Assembly: GCF_901709675.1 (NCBI RefSeq)
Contig: NC_051106.1
Span: 6,708,001 to 6,772,000, forward strand
Origin: Syngnathus acus
Taxonomy: Eukaryota > Chordata > Actinopteri > Syngnathiformes > Syngnathidae
DNA: 64,000 nucleotides
Direction of reading: 5' to 3'
The notes under the pieces were generated by a model. It saw only the letters and a program-made list of their open reading frames with translations. It was not told the DNA's origin and searched no databases. Positions 35,301 to 47,282 of the stretch are shown here, piece after piece (positions within the stretch are counted from its first letter, which is position 1; every line of letters starts with the position of its first letter). The position numbers and the translations under genes were made by a program.

Positions 35301-37851
35301 AAGACGATTGTAAGTGGCGCCGCAAACAACACTCGCCAAAGAAAATGCAAATATGCCTACTATGAAACCACTACAGGATATTGCCAGCAGGTTGGCAGCC
35401 ATAGAGCATGTTCTTTTCATAAGGTCCATCAATAAATAAAAACCGAAAGCTTTTTCAAGCATCACAAAAGCATGCCTGGGAGAGAGAGACGAGCATATCT
35501 AACACACGGAGCGATGCAACTGAAGCGCTGAACCGTAACGGTGCCCGAGTTGCATCTTACAGCAAAAAGCCATGTGATCTGGAGAGAGCTTCGAAAACAT
35601 CAGAGGAATCTCCATATTCAAAAAGGTAGCAGTCGAAAGGAGCGTATCAAGAATTTCCAGGGAAGTGTGTTTGTTAAGAGCAGAAAGTTTATTATCGTGG
35701 ACAAAAACTAGCAAACAAAAGTTGAAACAAAATGAAATCAAATAAAAACGACAAACATCTGGTTTGGAGGCGGAGACTCTGCATTGTGGGTGGAGCTATG
35801 TTATATGTTGACCATCTCGAGTACAGGACATATTAAGATGAGCAAAAACATAATTTAGGTGCCGTAGTAGTTGCTTAAGTGACTTTAATGACACACTAAA
35901 GAAAATCAAAAATGATTTTTTTAATTCTGATTCAACATTGGGACATACTGTATGTCAATGCCTGTCATATACCATTTCTGTGGCTCACTATTAAAGCCAA
36001 CAAGTCCCCAGGCCACGTTCCCTCGTTTCTGAAAGCTGCTTGCCTTGTTTCCTTGTGTTAATTGGGGGCACGAGCGACACTGCAGCAAAATCTCCTTTTT
36101 CCTGCCGAGATTCTTCTCCCGCTCCTTCCAGGTCCCCTGTGATGCAGATACACGCTGCTGCTCTAATGATATCATAATTGCCGTTTCCCTGCACGGTGAG
36201 CGATGGCAGGCGAGCTTGAGCGTGCTTGCACCTGATAGACCGAGGAGCTAGCTCAGTACAAGTTTTGGCATCAAGGCCAATTCAACAAAATCCACTTGAT
36301 GTTAATCCTGATCTGATCCAGATTGCACTGTTGACAGTGTAAATGTCAAAGCTTTATCTAGCATGGATATCGGATACCAAATTATTTTTGTCGTCTATAT
36401 CTCCTTCATATTCTGGACTGATTTGCATGACAGGATGTATTAGCAAAACTTTTGGATATGATCCAGATTGCGCTTTTAGTAGCAATGTAAACGCCAAATC
36501 CTAATCCTAGTTCAACTTGTTTAAAAACGTATGATCCTAAAAGGAATTAAGGTCACTTTTACAAGGTACAAATGGGTTTTGGCACAGTTTGTGAGTCCTT
36601 GAAGCTGTTTTCTTTAAGACCCGAACCTGACATGAGTAAGCGCGGCGCTCGCACACAAATTCCGGCATGAGCACACATCTTTTGAGAGGCATGCAAAACT
36701 CGAGCGACTTTGAATTTCATTCGCCTGTGCCGCCAGGCCTCCTGTGCGCCTGCACTGACGGCAGGCAGATAGTGCGCTGGCGTTTGAACAATAATTTCCT
36801 CAGTCCGGCTGAAGTCAGGCTGCTGACGTTCCAGTTTGCTTCTCTGAAAACTCCCTTCTTCCTCTCAGTAATCCTCCGAGAGGGAAAGCAGAGAGAGAGA
36901 CCGGATTGCTGACAGGGACATCACTTTTCTTCCTCGCATGCCTTGTTTACAGTCTCCCGCCCGTTGCTGCTCTAGCCACCACTCTCCAAGGAGCCATAAA
37001 AAACAAATAGGGGCTTTTAGAGAAATTGCCTGTGTGCTGGCGATTAATAATACTTGCACCAGCTCACAAGAAGTTCTCCTGAGGCAAAAAAAAACAAATA
37101 TTGGAGAATTAAGAGTGCAATGTCCCTAAATTGGAATGATGCAGTGCTCTTGTCGTTTTCTAAGTAGACAATCCAAGTTTCGCTAAGCCGCACCCCCTGA
37201 AATACAGAGTGACCAATCACAGCGCAGACAATTTAATATGATTTTATTTCCCCATTAAACTTACATTGCAATTTCAATTTTAATTCGATTAAATTGATCA
37301 GCCTTGATTGAGTGTTTATTTTGTACCCAAAACAAAGAAATACAAATCTACAATACACATTTTATCCCACACTCAAACACCGTGCTGCTATTCCCAAAAT
37401 CCGAAAGAATTAAAACGCATTGCATCATTTTATAATGATCATTTTTAAAACGGGTCACCTTCAGTTGAGTGTTAAACTCTCTTGCTGTTGAAAAAAAAAA
37501 AAAGAAATGCTGACTTTTAATATGAGCCATTACATTCATTTAGCATGTGGAGTGATCCCACAAATCATTTGACCCGCCTTGTGTAAATGCTTGCATGCAA
37601 ACACACTACAACTGCTTCACCACGTTGACCCCACCATGATTAAAACGATTAAGCAGAGATCTAATAAATCATCCTAATGATCGCAAAAATATATAAAATA
37701 CATTTACGGGCTCTCTATATTAATGTGTTATGGGGGCAAAACGCCACTGTTGAATAATTAAGTGCAACCTATTATAGACGTATTAACACGGAGGACTTCT
37801 GCTGATGAAGTGCAGCACTTTTTTCTTTTTTCTTTCTAACGCTGTTAGACA

Positions 37852-38008
37852 GTTGTTATGGTAACAAGGCCCCGCTGAAGCACGCATGCGCACAAGAACG
37901 CAGCAACCATCGGTGGCGTCTGCAAAAAGTTGCATAGCAACCTCATTGGCGACGTTGACTAATTCTAACGCGGAAAAAAAACGAATATAAAAGAGACGAT
38001 TCGTGGAT
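37852..38008 (+). promoter_or_regulatory. pacrg: pacrg promoter with two RFX X-boxes, NRF-1-like site and CCAAT box
   Basis: GTTGTTATGGTAAC (37852-37865) matches the X-box consensus GTHNYYATRRNAAC, and GTTGCATAGCAAC (37929-37941) fits GTNRCA-N-RGYAAC. X-boxes bind RFX factors that drive ciliary genes, which suits PACRG, an axonemal protein. CACGCATGCGCA (37881-37892) is NRF-1-like and ATTGG (37945-37949) is an inverted CCAAT box. TATAAAAG at 37986-37993 is only 16 bp before the ATG. If used, it would place the start of transcription past that ATG and favour the internal ATG at 38063. In mammals this promoter is bidirectional with PRKN. Confidence 0.7.
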
Positions 38009-38077
38009 ATGTTGAGTGGTAAATCGACGCCACACGTTCAAGCGTTTACCGTTAAGGCCGCCATGAAGAACTCCGTG
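38009..38077 (+). CDS. pacrg: pacrg coding exon 1
   Basis: The exon encodes 23 residues from ATG at 38009 to donor TCCGTG|gtgagt at 38077/38078. An in-frame TAA at 37988-37990 closes the frame upstream. A second in-frame ATG at 38063 sits in an excellent context (GCCGCCATGA) and would give a protein starting MKNSV. A CRE-like TGACGTC lies just inside the intron (38083-38089). The exon is recognised from [11 protein letters not shown] and from perfect joining with exon 2. Confidence 0.93.
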
Positions 38078-41000
38078 GTGAGTGACGTCGTCATTTGACG
38101 TGGCTCATGGCCACTTTGTAACTGTTATTAATCGCCTCCGACAGCACTAGTTCAGATTAACGTAAAAGTAGACGCGTGCAGTGACGTGTTGAAGATGAAA
38201 AAAAAAATCATATTTGTGCATAAATTTTAATCTAACTTTAGGTCGCGTTGCCAATAATTTATTCCTGATAGTTAATCATCCAATCAGAAGCTTGCAAATA
38301 GTCGGAAAAGAAACAATTGAGAAATTGAATACAGAAAAATCATTTGATCATGCTTATTCCTGTAAATAACAGTAAAACAAATCAAGTTGAATATAATTAT
38401 TGTACATGTACATAATTATCCCTAAAATTTTATTTGAAAATATGCCTCTTTTTGTTTTGTCTTATGTGTGTGTTTAATAGCATTTTAAAAATAGCTCAAA
38501 TAGTACCTTTTGAAGCCACGGGCCACATGCTGAAGAAAAATGCAAATGTCTGTGCTAAAACCTTGGCGAGGTTGCATTAACATGAAAGGGTACAGAGTTG
38601 TTGACGCACCATTGCAATATTTACGTATTGGGGTCACATGGCGTAATCTCAAAAGTACAAATGGGCTGCTGTTTATGCAGCATAACGCAGAGCTGCCAAA
38701 TCTTACGAAAATCAGTGACTCCTAACCCGTCAGGATTGTTTAGAATATTTGTTGTTGTGTTTTGCACTTCAGGGCCATCATATTTTACACCCCCCCTTTT
38801 TGCAAATCCCTTTAATATTCTCCATCTCCCAAAAGGATCTACTGCATGTGCAACCAGAGCCATGCTCTCGCACTATGGGCTAAATCCCGGGAAACAAAAT
38901 ATACAGTTTCTCAGTGGCTTGCGACTCATGTCTGCTGCCCCCTGTGTTGTTTTCCTCCCGCGCAGTCGCTGACACATCGCCGTTGAGAGGGCAGCTTTTT
39001 GGCGAGCTGTGATTTGTAGGTTACGACAGGGCCATTTCAAGCCTTGAAAGGCTACGGGGACTTGAAGCATAGGCTTATTATACTTTAAAGTATTTGCGGC
39101 CATAGAAATTGAATCACTAACACCGGCCACTGAAAGTCTTAGCCGTTTCTTTTTTCTCTCAGTGATTCATCCCCCCCATGTATTCGCTGAAAAAAAACAA
39201 AAGAAGAACCCGATGCAGTTTATATTCCAGGAGGGAGGTCGTCACCTTGCGATGCAGACACTGTGAGGAACAAAACTGTTATTCACTGTGACTTCTTCTA
39301 CTGAGGTGGTAGAAATAACAGCAAGGTTGGGGGTGTCAGTGCAAACACCTGCATTGTTACAGTGGATACGAAAAAAGTCTACGCACCTTTGTTCAAATGT
39401 ATAAAAAAAATAGACTTTTTTTCAATATTAACTCATTCACTCCTATAGTCGTTTTATTCTATATTATCTCTGTACTGAAAAAAAGATTATGCCAAAGCAC
39501 CCTTATAAAAATGTTTAATTGCCAGCGTGCACTTTCAGCGGTCTCGACGTATTGGTGACCTTTGTAATAGTTGCGCAAAACATAATTCGGAAAAATACTG
39601 TGGAGAAACGTGCCATAGCGTGACCACTGGCGGAGCGCTTGGCTGATTGTGTCTTATTATGTTTGCTTTCTTCAGAGCTCCCTGGACAATTACCCTGGCC
39701 TTTGTGTTTGTTCCATTCTCCTTGAAGGCCTCGTAGTCTGCATTCTAATTAAATGTCTTTTAATGGAGAATGTTTATTGCCCCTCGCAGAGCCTTTATTT
39801 TCGGCTCCGGAGTTAATTAGCCCCGTGTCATGTGCTAACCGACGCAGAGGACGCGTTGACCTGTGCGCCATCAAGGCGCTTGTCAGTTTCGAATCGGAAC
39901 ACACGGGAGCCATCAGCGAGTTTGCGCTCACGAGTCTCTTTAAGGTATTTTGATAATGACATTGACCTTGAAATCAATTTGCTTAATATGGTGTCAGCTA
40001 ATGGGGCCCTATTGCGCTTAAGGGGGGATTGGTGTTAGAAGCCGAGTAATTATGCTGAGGCGTCCATTTTGTTTTTTAGTTGTTTTCTTTTTGGCACATA
40101 CCAAAGACCAGCTCCAACGACTCCTTATGTTCAGACTCATTTGGAGTTGATGATATCCGATTGAATGCAACAAATTCCGAATGGTATCACTCGTCGCATA
40201 CATGGCCACTTACCTCGCGCAATGCGTTTTGTTTTCGTCAAGACAATTTGCTTTCTGCGCTGTATTTTGTTTTGACATTCAAATTTGTTCCACTCGATGT
40301 GGTAAACAATTTAGTCAATATTAATATGCAGGACTCACTTGACAGTGTTTGTATTGTGATTAATTAAGTGGGTTTTCATCAGACCTTTTTTTCCCCCCAC
40401 TTTGTTCCATACTATTAATATGCGGCACATGCCAAAGATCTTCAGCAGCATGTCTCGCCACTTGGCATCCATCTTGATGTTACTTCAAGTAGATTTTTTT
40501 TTTTTTTGGTCGTCCATCGTTCATTAAAAAACTGGTCATAGGGGGCATCGATAGTGATACATAAGTTAGCTAGGAAAGGTTCCACCAAGTACAGTGACCT
40601 TGAAGAAGATAAGTGCTACCGAAAAATGGATGGTTGGATGGATGGATTCATTAGGAGAGACCGTTTGAATCTCATCAACCTCCTTCGGTATTACTTGTCC
40701 TTGTCGGCGGGCTCCTTTTGAGTGTTCCGCAAAAGCGACGGAATCTACTGCTTCGAGAAGATGAGTTGTGTTGGAAGCGACCCGCATCATGGTCTGGCAT
40801 CTTTTTAGTTTCTACCTCTGCTCATTACCTTGGCTGTCAGCAAACATTGACGCAAATTCTCCTAACAAGTGTTTGATCAACACAGCCCGCCACGGCGGGG
40901 AGGAGACAGGCAACCTTCTCATGACTCACCCCCCCTCCCATATTTATATTCCATCTCCTGCTACTTCTTTCTCCCTCCTCAATTTGAAGATTTGCCTCGT

Positions 41001-44000
41001 TCTTCCTTTCCGATGGAAGAGAACAAAGGCAGAGATGCAGTCTAACCTCTTGGACCCGTCTTGCATGTCTTTGTGGAAGCCCTCATCGTTGTCTTTTGAT
41101 TCCAGCCAAGTACTTCAGCATTGTGGCAGTCCGTCTGCCAATCTTGACACACATTTCTTCTGGTCTTGTCAAGCATTACTGACGTCGCTTGGCCTGTCTG
41201 TCTGGCTGCCTGCCTTTGCGAAGTTGTGACATTGATGCTGACATGGATGCTAATGCTACAAAAAAGTGTCAGACTTTTGATATGAGAATATAAAATCACT
41301 TTTTTTTAGATTTTCTCATAAGTGAGAGATTTATCGAGGGTCAGTGTCACATTGACAATTCCGACAAGATGGAAGATTAGAACAAAAATCCATCTCGGGG
41401 AGAGTTGAGTGCAAATTTGGATGAGAAAATGAGGGTCAATTCGTGGATGGATATTGGAAAAGTGAATATGATTCCGAAAAGGGACAGTGACCCAGCATTA
41501 ATGTTGATGTTCAAACTAAACTCGGGAAGTACTTCTGTCACAGAACCTTTTTTATCTGTGTATGTGTTTGTCCGATAGATTTAGATGTCACTCCCAAAGT
41601 CAATGCTAATTTCCTGTTAGTATTTGAAATGGATTGACTCTAGCATTAGCGTTAGCGATGTTTTTAAATTTATTTGTGTCTTTGGAGGTGCAGGATGGAA
41701 GGCTGGTACAAGTTGTCTAGACACCTCTTTCACTGTCAGAACATTGGCACCCTGTAAAGCAGAGCAAAGAGGTGCACACAACGGAGGCTCGATTGAATAG
41801 ATGGATGGCCACATGGATGAATTGGAAGAGCGGGGGTTGATGACACCCAAGTAAGCTCGCAGTGACCTTGACATGACAAGCGTCCCTTTCTATGGAATCG
41901 TCAGCTCCATAGCCGCCGATTCTTAGCACAAAATATAGGGCCGAATATTTTTTTGCTTAAGCTTATTTGTATTTGTCGGTTTTCGTTTCTCCTCTCTGTC
42001 ATTAAAAGCGAAAAGCTGCATCAATAAGCACAGTTTGAGATCTTAGCCACTGGAGAGTTTTTCTTTTTTTCCAAAGCTAAAATTGTAGCTGTATTTTTTA
42101 TTTTTTTCCTTTATCTCTTGGGATAATCCGAAGGGTGGGCCATCATTTAGAGAATTATCCCTGCAGGTGGTCCTCACAACAAAGGCTTGTTTCATGAGGT
42201 GGATTTCCTTGAACGCTTCCTCCCAACTGGGAGCTGTGCCACTCGTTTTGGAGCCAGAAATATCTGATGTCGCATTTAAATGAGCAAAAGCAGATTTGTA
42301 TGTTTGTTGCTTGCACTGCATTGGATTACTTTCGAGTTATATCCCGAGTATTTCAAAACTAAATGTTATGTTTACTTTATTTTTATTTTTAATAACAGAT
42401 GGGACAAATTGATAGTTGGCGCATTGTGGACAACCAGTAGTAAACTTTTTTTTTTCTTTCTGGACGAAAGAGCAGAAATGAAGCAATACATTCAATTTGC
42501 AGATCAACGCAAATTCACCTCCACTGCTATATTTTGAAGGAAAGCATATATCATATTTTTGCAGAACAAGTCACAGTGTGTCTGCTTGCACGAGCAGACT
42601 GGATGTAACCTTCAGTGTACGGCGTGGCCAAGTTTGATTTAAACAAAAGGTCACATTTCAGATGTGCTCCCCTTCCGCTCGCTCTCTCTCTCTTCTGAAG
42701 GCAAACCTTCAGCATAATTTCCAGCAGACAAGCCTTCAAGCTACCAAGGCTGAGTTCTAGGAATAGAAAGTCATAATGTACACGTGATTGGACACCGGCA
42801 GTGGAGTTCATTTTGCAGTCGCCACAAACCACTGGACAGCATTTTGGGACATTTTCTTTGCAGATATAAAATGAACAGAATATATTAAGTCAGACCTAAT
42901 GAATCATTTGGCCACTCTCTAGATATCGTATATTTCACCCAAAGTCTCTTGATCTAAATCAACACCTACATTGCAGGCAAATATTGTTTTGGCACACGGC
43001 AAGGACATTAATATTTGAACGGGCGGCGCGGCCATAACTTCAACGCAGTTATGATGATGTATATTGACGGGATGCTGCTTATTTAGAGAATCAAATTTGT
43101 TAGAGCGTGTCAATAATTCTTTTTCTCTCCTTTGCCGCCGGAGAAGAGTCAAGTGCAGCAGGTCGGAGATTACATTTTTCTCGCGTGTCTCACTCATTTC
43201 ACGGCCCGGCCAAAAAGTCAATGCACCATTTCTCCTTCTACCAGTCTTGAGATTGTGCGGCTTTGCTCCTTCCTTCCTTCCTTCCGAGCTGATTCACCGC
43301 ATGCCATCATCTCGACTGTGGTTCGGTGATATGAATCAGCCAATGGGTCTATGTAAGCCCACGATGCCCTGCTGCCGAGCTGATAAGTGGGCCACACAGA
43401 GGGGATGGAAAATACCGACTGAGGGCATTTTCAGCGCCTCTCGCTCATTTGCGCACCATGTCTTGGCTGTTCAAAGGCTTGGTGTTAAACTGTAGAGGAG
43501 ATGGCAAACAAAGAGGGCGTTCTACAGGCCTTGAAGCGCTGGCCTTTTTCCTTTCAAGGCCTTCAATAGTAGGTAAGCTGTCAGCCGTTTCTTCATCACG
43601 GGGCCTTTGTAGTGGCACCGGGAGCGTAACGGTGTCGCCGCTTTGCATTGTCGTCACTTTTCGCAGCCACCAGCGCCGCCCTTGTGCTTATGTGCGCGAT
43701 ATTGTTGATTCCAAAGCCTTTGACATAGTGACAACTGGAAAAGTGCTCCCTCTGTTGTGAGCGTGGCATAAAATGAGCCACCGAGAGCTCTCATTTGTTC
43801 TCGTCCGACCTTGCCCCTCACGAGGCGGCTAATTTCTGCACATAATAAAGCTCACTGGCGTTTCATGCTGTTAAGTCATGAGAGATTAATGGGCTGGTGC
43901 AGATTTATTCTGCTGAAAGAGATCAGCTTGCTACCAGCCAGCCTTGTCTTTTGCCCTGCAGAGGTAATGAGTAAGCAAAACTGTGCTGTTGGATGATTGG

Positions 44001-47000
44001 GCATGATGGCGTTAACAGAGCTTCCTTCCTTTCACAGGACATCAGAAAATTTGCTCAAATGGGGAATATTATTCGGCATCCATTCACAGGCAAACAAAAC
44101 AAAAAGACAGAGTAGCCAATGCTATGCTAGCCTAAGATTGACATGCTAAACTGAACTGGAAATGAATGATCTTTCATTACAGTGTATGCAACATCACTTT
44201 TTGTACAAAATGTACGAAATTCTCACGAGATCAGGCCCGCCGCCGCCAGTGCTCCGGCGCCCACTCCACTGCAAATAAAGCGAGCTAATTTGTTGCCTGT
44301 GCAAGATGCTGCGCAAGCTGACCTTATCAGAAAAGCCCGGGCCTGTCTATTCCATCTTCCACGACTGGCCTACTCTGCTCCCTCCCAGAGGAAAGGCAGA
44401 TTTCAATAACCTCTCAACCGAGAACGCCAACGAAATGTAGCCAGCTTGAGCGGGTGTCTACACCCCCCCCACCCCATTTGTGGTGGCGGTGTCAAAAAAG
44501 CAAGAGGGATGGGAAGAGATGAAGAGATGAACGTCATTTGCAAGGCAGATCCTCGCCGTACATCCATCAGGAGAAAGTTTTTGGGTGAGGCCTTTCGGGG
44601 TGATAGCGAGATGAGCGTACCAGTCCGAGGCCCCGGCACGTTGATGGATGGCTTACATTGCCGCGGCAACCCCCGCCACGTTGAACTCACCCTCAAGAAT
44701 TGATGAGCCACAACCTCTCGCCTCCCCGTCTCGGGCTCCCTTCGCTATCAACTCTTCAACGTCACCCTTAGCTCATCTCCATTTTTCATTTTCCTCGCTC
44801 CTTGGCGTCTTTGTTCTCTCTCTGACATTTCTTACCAATTCCGTCTCTGTATTCTATCGAGGTCCAATCGTTTTGCTTCCTCCTTCCCCTTTCCGTTGCC
44901 AACCTCGGTCTATGTGTCAACCCCGAGCGGGTGAGCCATGAAGGTGCCATACTAATGTGCTTTCGTGGGAGCATCCCACCCCCCCTCCTCCCCCGGTGAC
45001 ACCTTTATAAATGACAGCAGCGCCAGGTCCCCGTCGGTGTTAAATCACCTCTGCGGGATCTCGCCCACGGGGGGCTCAGCATGTGTGCGGCGTGCACGCT
45101 TATGCCTTTATTGCCTCTGCGGGGGCCTCGCAGCAGCCGCGACTTCTTTATGGCGGAGCTGGACAACGACGTTAGGTAGCAAACAGATCAGGAGCAAGAG
45201 TGCAGGCCAGGGAGAGAAATGACAGCCTGGAGCTCATCTGACCACCGCTGCCTTGTTATGACTCCCCGATGTGTGCACCAGGAACACACAGAGCGGTCTT
45301 TTGCTTTCTTGTATTGCCTTACGCAACGTCCATCTCTGCACTCGCAGGCTCGCTTATGGCTTCCGTCGTGGCGGTCGGTCGTATGGTCCTTGCATCTCCT
45401 CTCCCTTCAAATGAGATGTTAGACACTACCGGCGGTCCCCGGTTTACGAGTCGTGTAAGTCGGAAAATCGTCGGAACGTGGTTTAGTTAGACGACAGTAG
45501 AGTGGGATAATCAGAAGGAAAGTAGTAGAATAACTGTGACGCTTGTAATTCCTCAGCCATGAACACAGGCCGTGGAATTGACTGCAGCGTCATCATTCCT
45601 GACCATAAAAGCCACTCAGCCAGTCAGTGCAGTCTGGGTTCATTCTCTCTCTCTCTCTTTCTCTTGCTCTCTCGCTCTGCTCTGAGCTATTTTTAGCTTC
45701 CCTATGCAGCATGCCTCGACCGCCATTATAGTTACCTGGATTTGAGGGCTTTGTCACCGCTGCGTTGATCATGCAATCATAATGATGAAGACGACAGAGG
45801 ACAGGAATTTAGTGCTATAAAAAAATAATCCAACAAGAAAATAAATTTCTGAATGTTAGATTTAGTTAGTAAATTGGAATCTTAACGGAACAAGCAAAAA
45901 CTTGGTCTTGATGTTGACCAGGAACTGGCCCAAATAATTTTTGAAACCTCTACACAAAGACATTAAATTTGCAACTTTTTTGATCAATCTCCCCTGCAGT
46001 GCGTTTGTAACTCAACATTTTATTCACTATTGCCCGGTAAAGTCTCGAAACGGTTGTGAATATTACTGAAATGCAATCCCCCGGCGCTTTAAAAACCTTT
46101 TTTAAACTCGCCTTTTGAACGTCTAGAACTGACTATTCTTTTCACAACGTGGCGCTCCATTGACTGTAGCTTTCATCATCCCGGTGATTTCTCTTTGCTA
46201 GCTTCTCTTTCTTTAAAATATAGAATGAATGTGTTAGATTATGCAACACATAGGCAACACTAGAGAATGACGTAGGCGTAATACATGTAAATCTGTACAT
46301 CACCGTTAAACCGCTAATGATGCCTGTTAGTTTACACTTCTGGGAAAAAATGCTACTTCTCGATGGGCGGATTAATGACTGCAACTATCCGGTCAGTGTG
46401 ACACAGATGGCGTGGGATGCGCAGGAGTGTTCCATGTTGGCGCCAATATTCAGTCATTAAGTCGTAGGGACTTCACAACCTGCAGTTACAAGCAGCTAGC
46501 TAGTTGCTAGCTAGCGCAAGAAGCTAACCATGTGTTATTATTTAACTTCCCCTTTAGGACATTTATATACAGCATATTTCTTTCATATCGCATTTTCCAC
46601 CTTTTATGTTCTGCCTTTCTGAGGGTTATTGATGTGACAAAATAATGTCAAAATTGTCATTAAGTAGCAAAAAGGCGTATCAGGAGGAATGCGAAAGGCA
46701 TACATTGTGTGGCAGAGGTGATCGGACTCCCATTGTCTTTCGGTGACACGGTAAAAGCATATATCAAGCCGCGGCGGCAGAGAAAAGATGATGCTAACAA
46801 TGCCTCGGGCAGCGCCTCCGGCTACAGGGCGAACACACACACACAAACATGCACTACTTGTGTTTCGTACGGCGGCATACGCACGCGCCCCCCTGAATTA
46901 CTCAAAAGAAAGAGCCGTGGTAGTGACTCTATTCGTGTGCGAGTCAATTGTAATTTCATAAAACAATGCTCCGTCTGCTTGCTGTACTTTCTTTTCATGT

Positions 47001-47157
47001 CTGCTTTTGTGTTTGCGGTCAGGTGGCAGGCCCGCCGACGGCAGGGGCTTTTCACGAGCGACCCTCCAAACCGACCATGTTTCGGAAGTTCTATGAGCGC
47101 GGGGAGTTCCCCATGGCGCTGGAGCACGACACCAAAGGCAACCGCATCGCTTGGAAG
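38009..47157 (+). CDS. pacrg: Parkin co-regulated gene, 5' part (two coding exons; continues past the window)
   Basis: PACRG is a conserved axonemal protein found at the inner junction of ciliary doublet microtubules, with roles in cilia and sperm flagella. Two exons are visible (38009-38077 and 47023-47157), joined phase 0 by an 8.9-kb GT-AG intron. They read [11 protein letters not shown]..., then [21 protein letters not shown], then [16 protein letters not shown] and [14 protein letters not shown]. These follow human PACRG ([47 protein letters not shown]) almost residue for residue. The armadillo-like remainder is not in the window, so the 68 codons here are about a quarter of the protein. 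Confidence 0.95.
39355..39450. repeat. Fragments of two common teleost interspersed repeats
   Basis: AAAAAAGTCTACGCACC followed by TTCAAATG resembles a dispersed fish repeat with AAAAAGTCTACACACC. It is followed by TTAACTCATTCACTCC, another frequent fish repeat end. Both are short and diverged; recognition is from memory of such families. Confidence 0.4.
45428..45480. repeat. Fragment of a dispersed repeat (GGTCCCCGGTTTACGA type)
   Basis: GGCGGTCCCCGGTTTACGA followed by GTAAGTCGGAAAATCG resembles a dispersed repeat with CGGTCCTCGGTTTACGA. Only a short piece is present. Confidence 0.35.
47023..47157 (+). CDS. pacrg: pacrg coding exon 2
   Basis: This 135-nt exon (45 codons, phase 0-0) lies between acceptor tttgcggtcag and donor TGGAAG|gtaggc. 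It encodes [17 protein letters not shown] and on to GNRIAWK, one of the best conserved parts of PACRG, which lies ahead of the helical-repeat domain. Confidence 0.96.
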
Positions 47158-47188
47158 GTAGGCACCATAATACCTGGTAAACATCTAT

Positions 47189-47282
47189 TAAACCGGTGGT
47201 CCCCAACTATGTATTCTTGCACCGGTACCATTTTGTACTGGAGCTCACAGAGTTGCCAGTACAGTAAAAATCTGTACAACCA
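47189..47282. repeat. Degraded GTGGTCCCCAAC-type repeat next to pacrg exon 2
   Basis: AAACCGGTGGTCCCCAACTA, then CACCGGTACCATTTTGTAC, resembles a frequent vertebrate repeat with CAGTGGTCCCCAACC and CGGACCGGTACCGGTC. It starts about 30 bp after the exon 2 donor. Confidence 0.45.

Larger units (their letters stand above)
25474..37850. other. Gene-free sequence between the immune genes and pacrg
   Basis: No exon can be supported. Visible content includes a CCG-rich tract near 25813-25850, 21 A at 26578-26598, 28 C at 26985-27012 running into a CA repeat, GCTAATGCTAGC-type repeat fragments (29880-29905, 33110-33500, 35000-35185) and a CCAAT cluster at 32235-32330. If parkin is transcribed leftward from the pacrg promoter, this would be its first intron, but no parkin exon was recognised. 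Confidence 0.45.
38078..47022 (+). other. pacrg: pacrg intron 1
   Basis: The intron is non-coding throughout. It contains repeat fragments near 39355-39450, GGATGGATGG-type repeats near 40625-40650, a CCTT tract at about 43265-43285, CT-rich sequence at about 45640-45680 and a GCTAGC palindromic patch near 46490-46520. Open frames at 40768-41229 and 43064-43495 have no recognisable domain. Confidence 0.8.

Noticed and set aside
37741-37790. Minus-strand ATAATAG followed by GT near 37769, resembling the parkin start exon
   Set aside because: It lacks an ATG, so it cannot be the parkin start exon as it stands.
40768-41229. 153-codon plus-strand open frame in pacrg intron 1
   Set aside because: Unrecognised, and no supporting splice sites or conserved motif.
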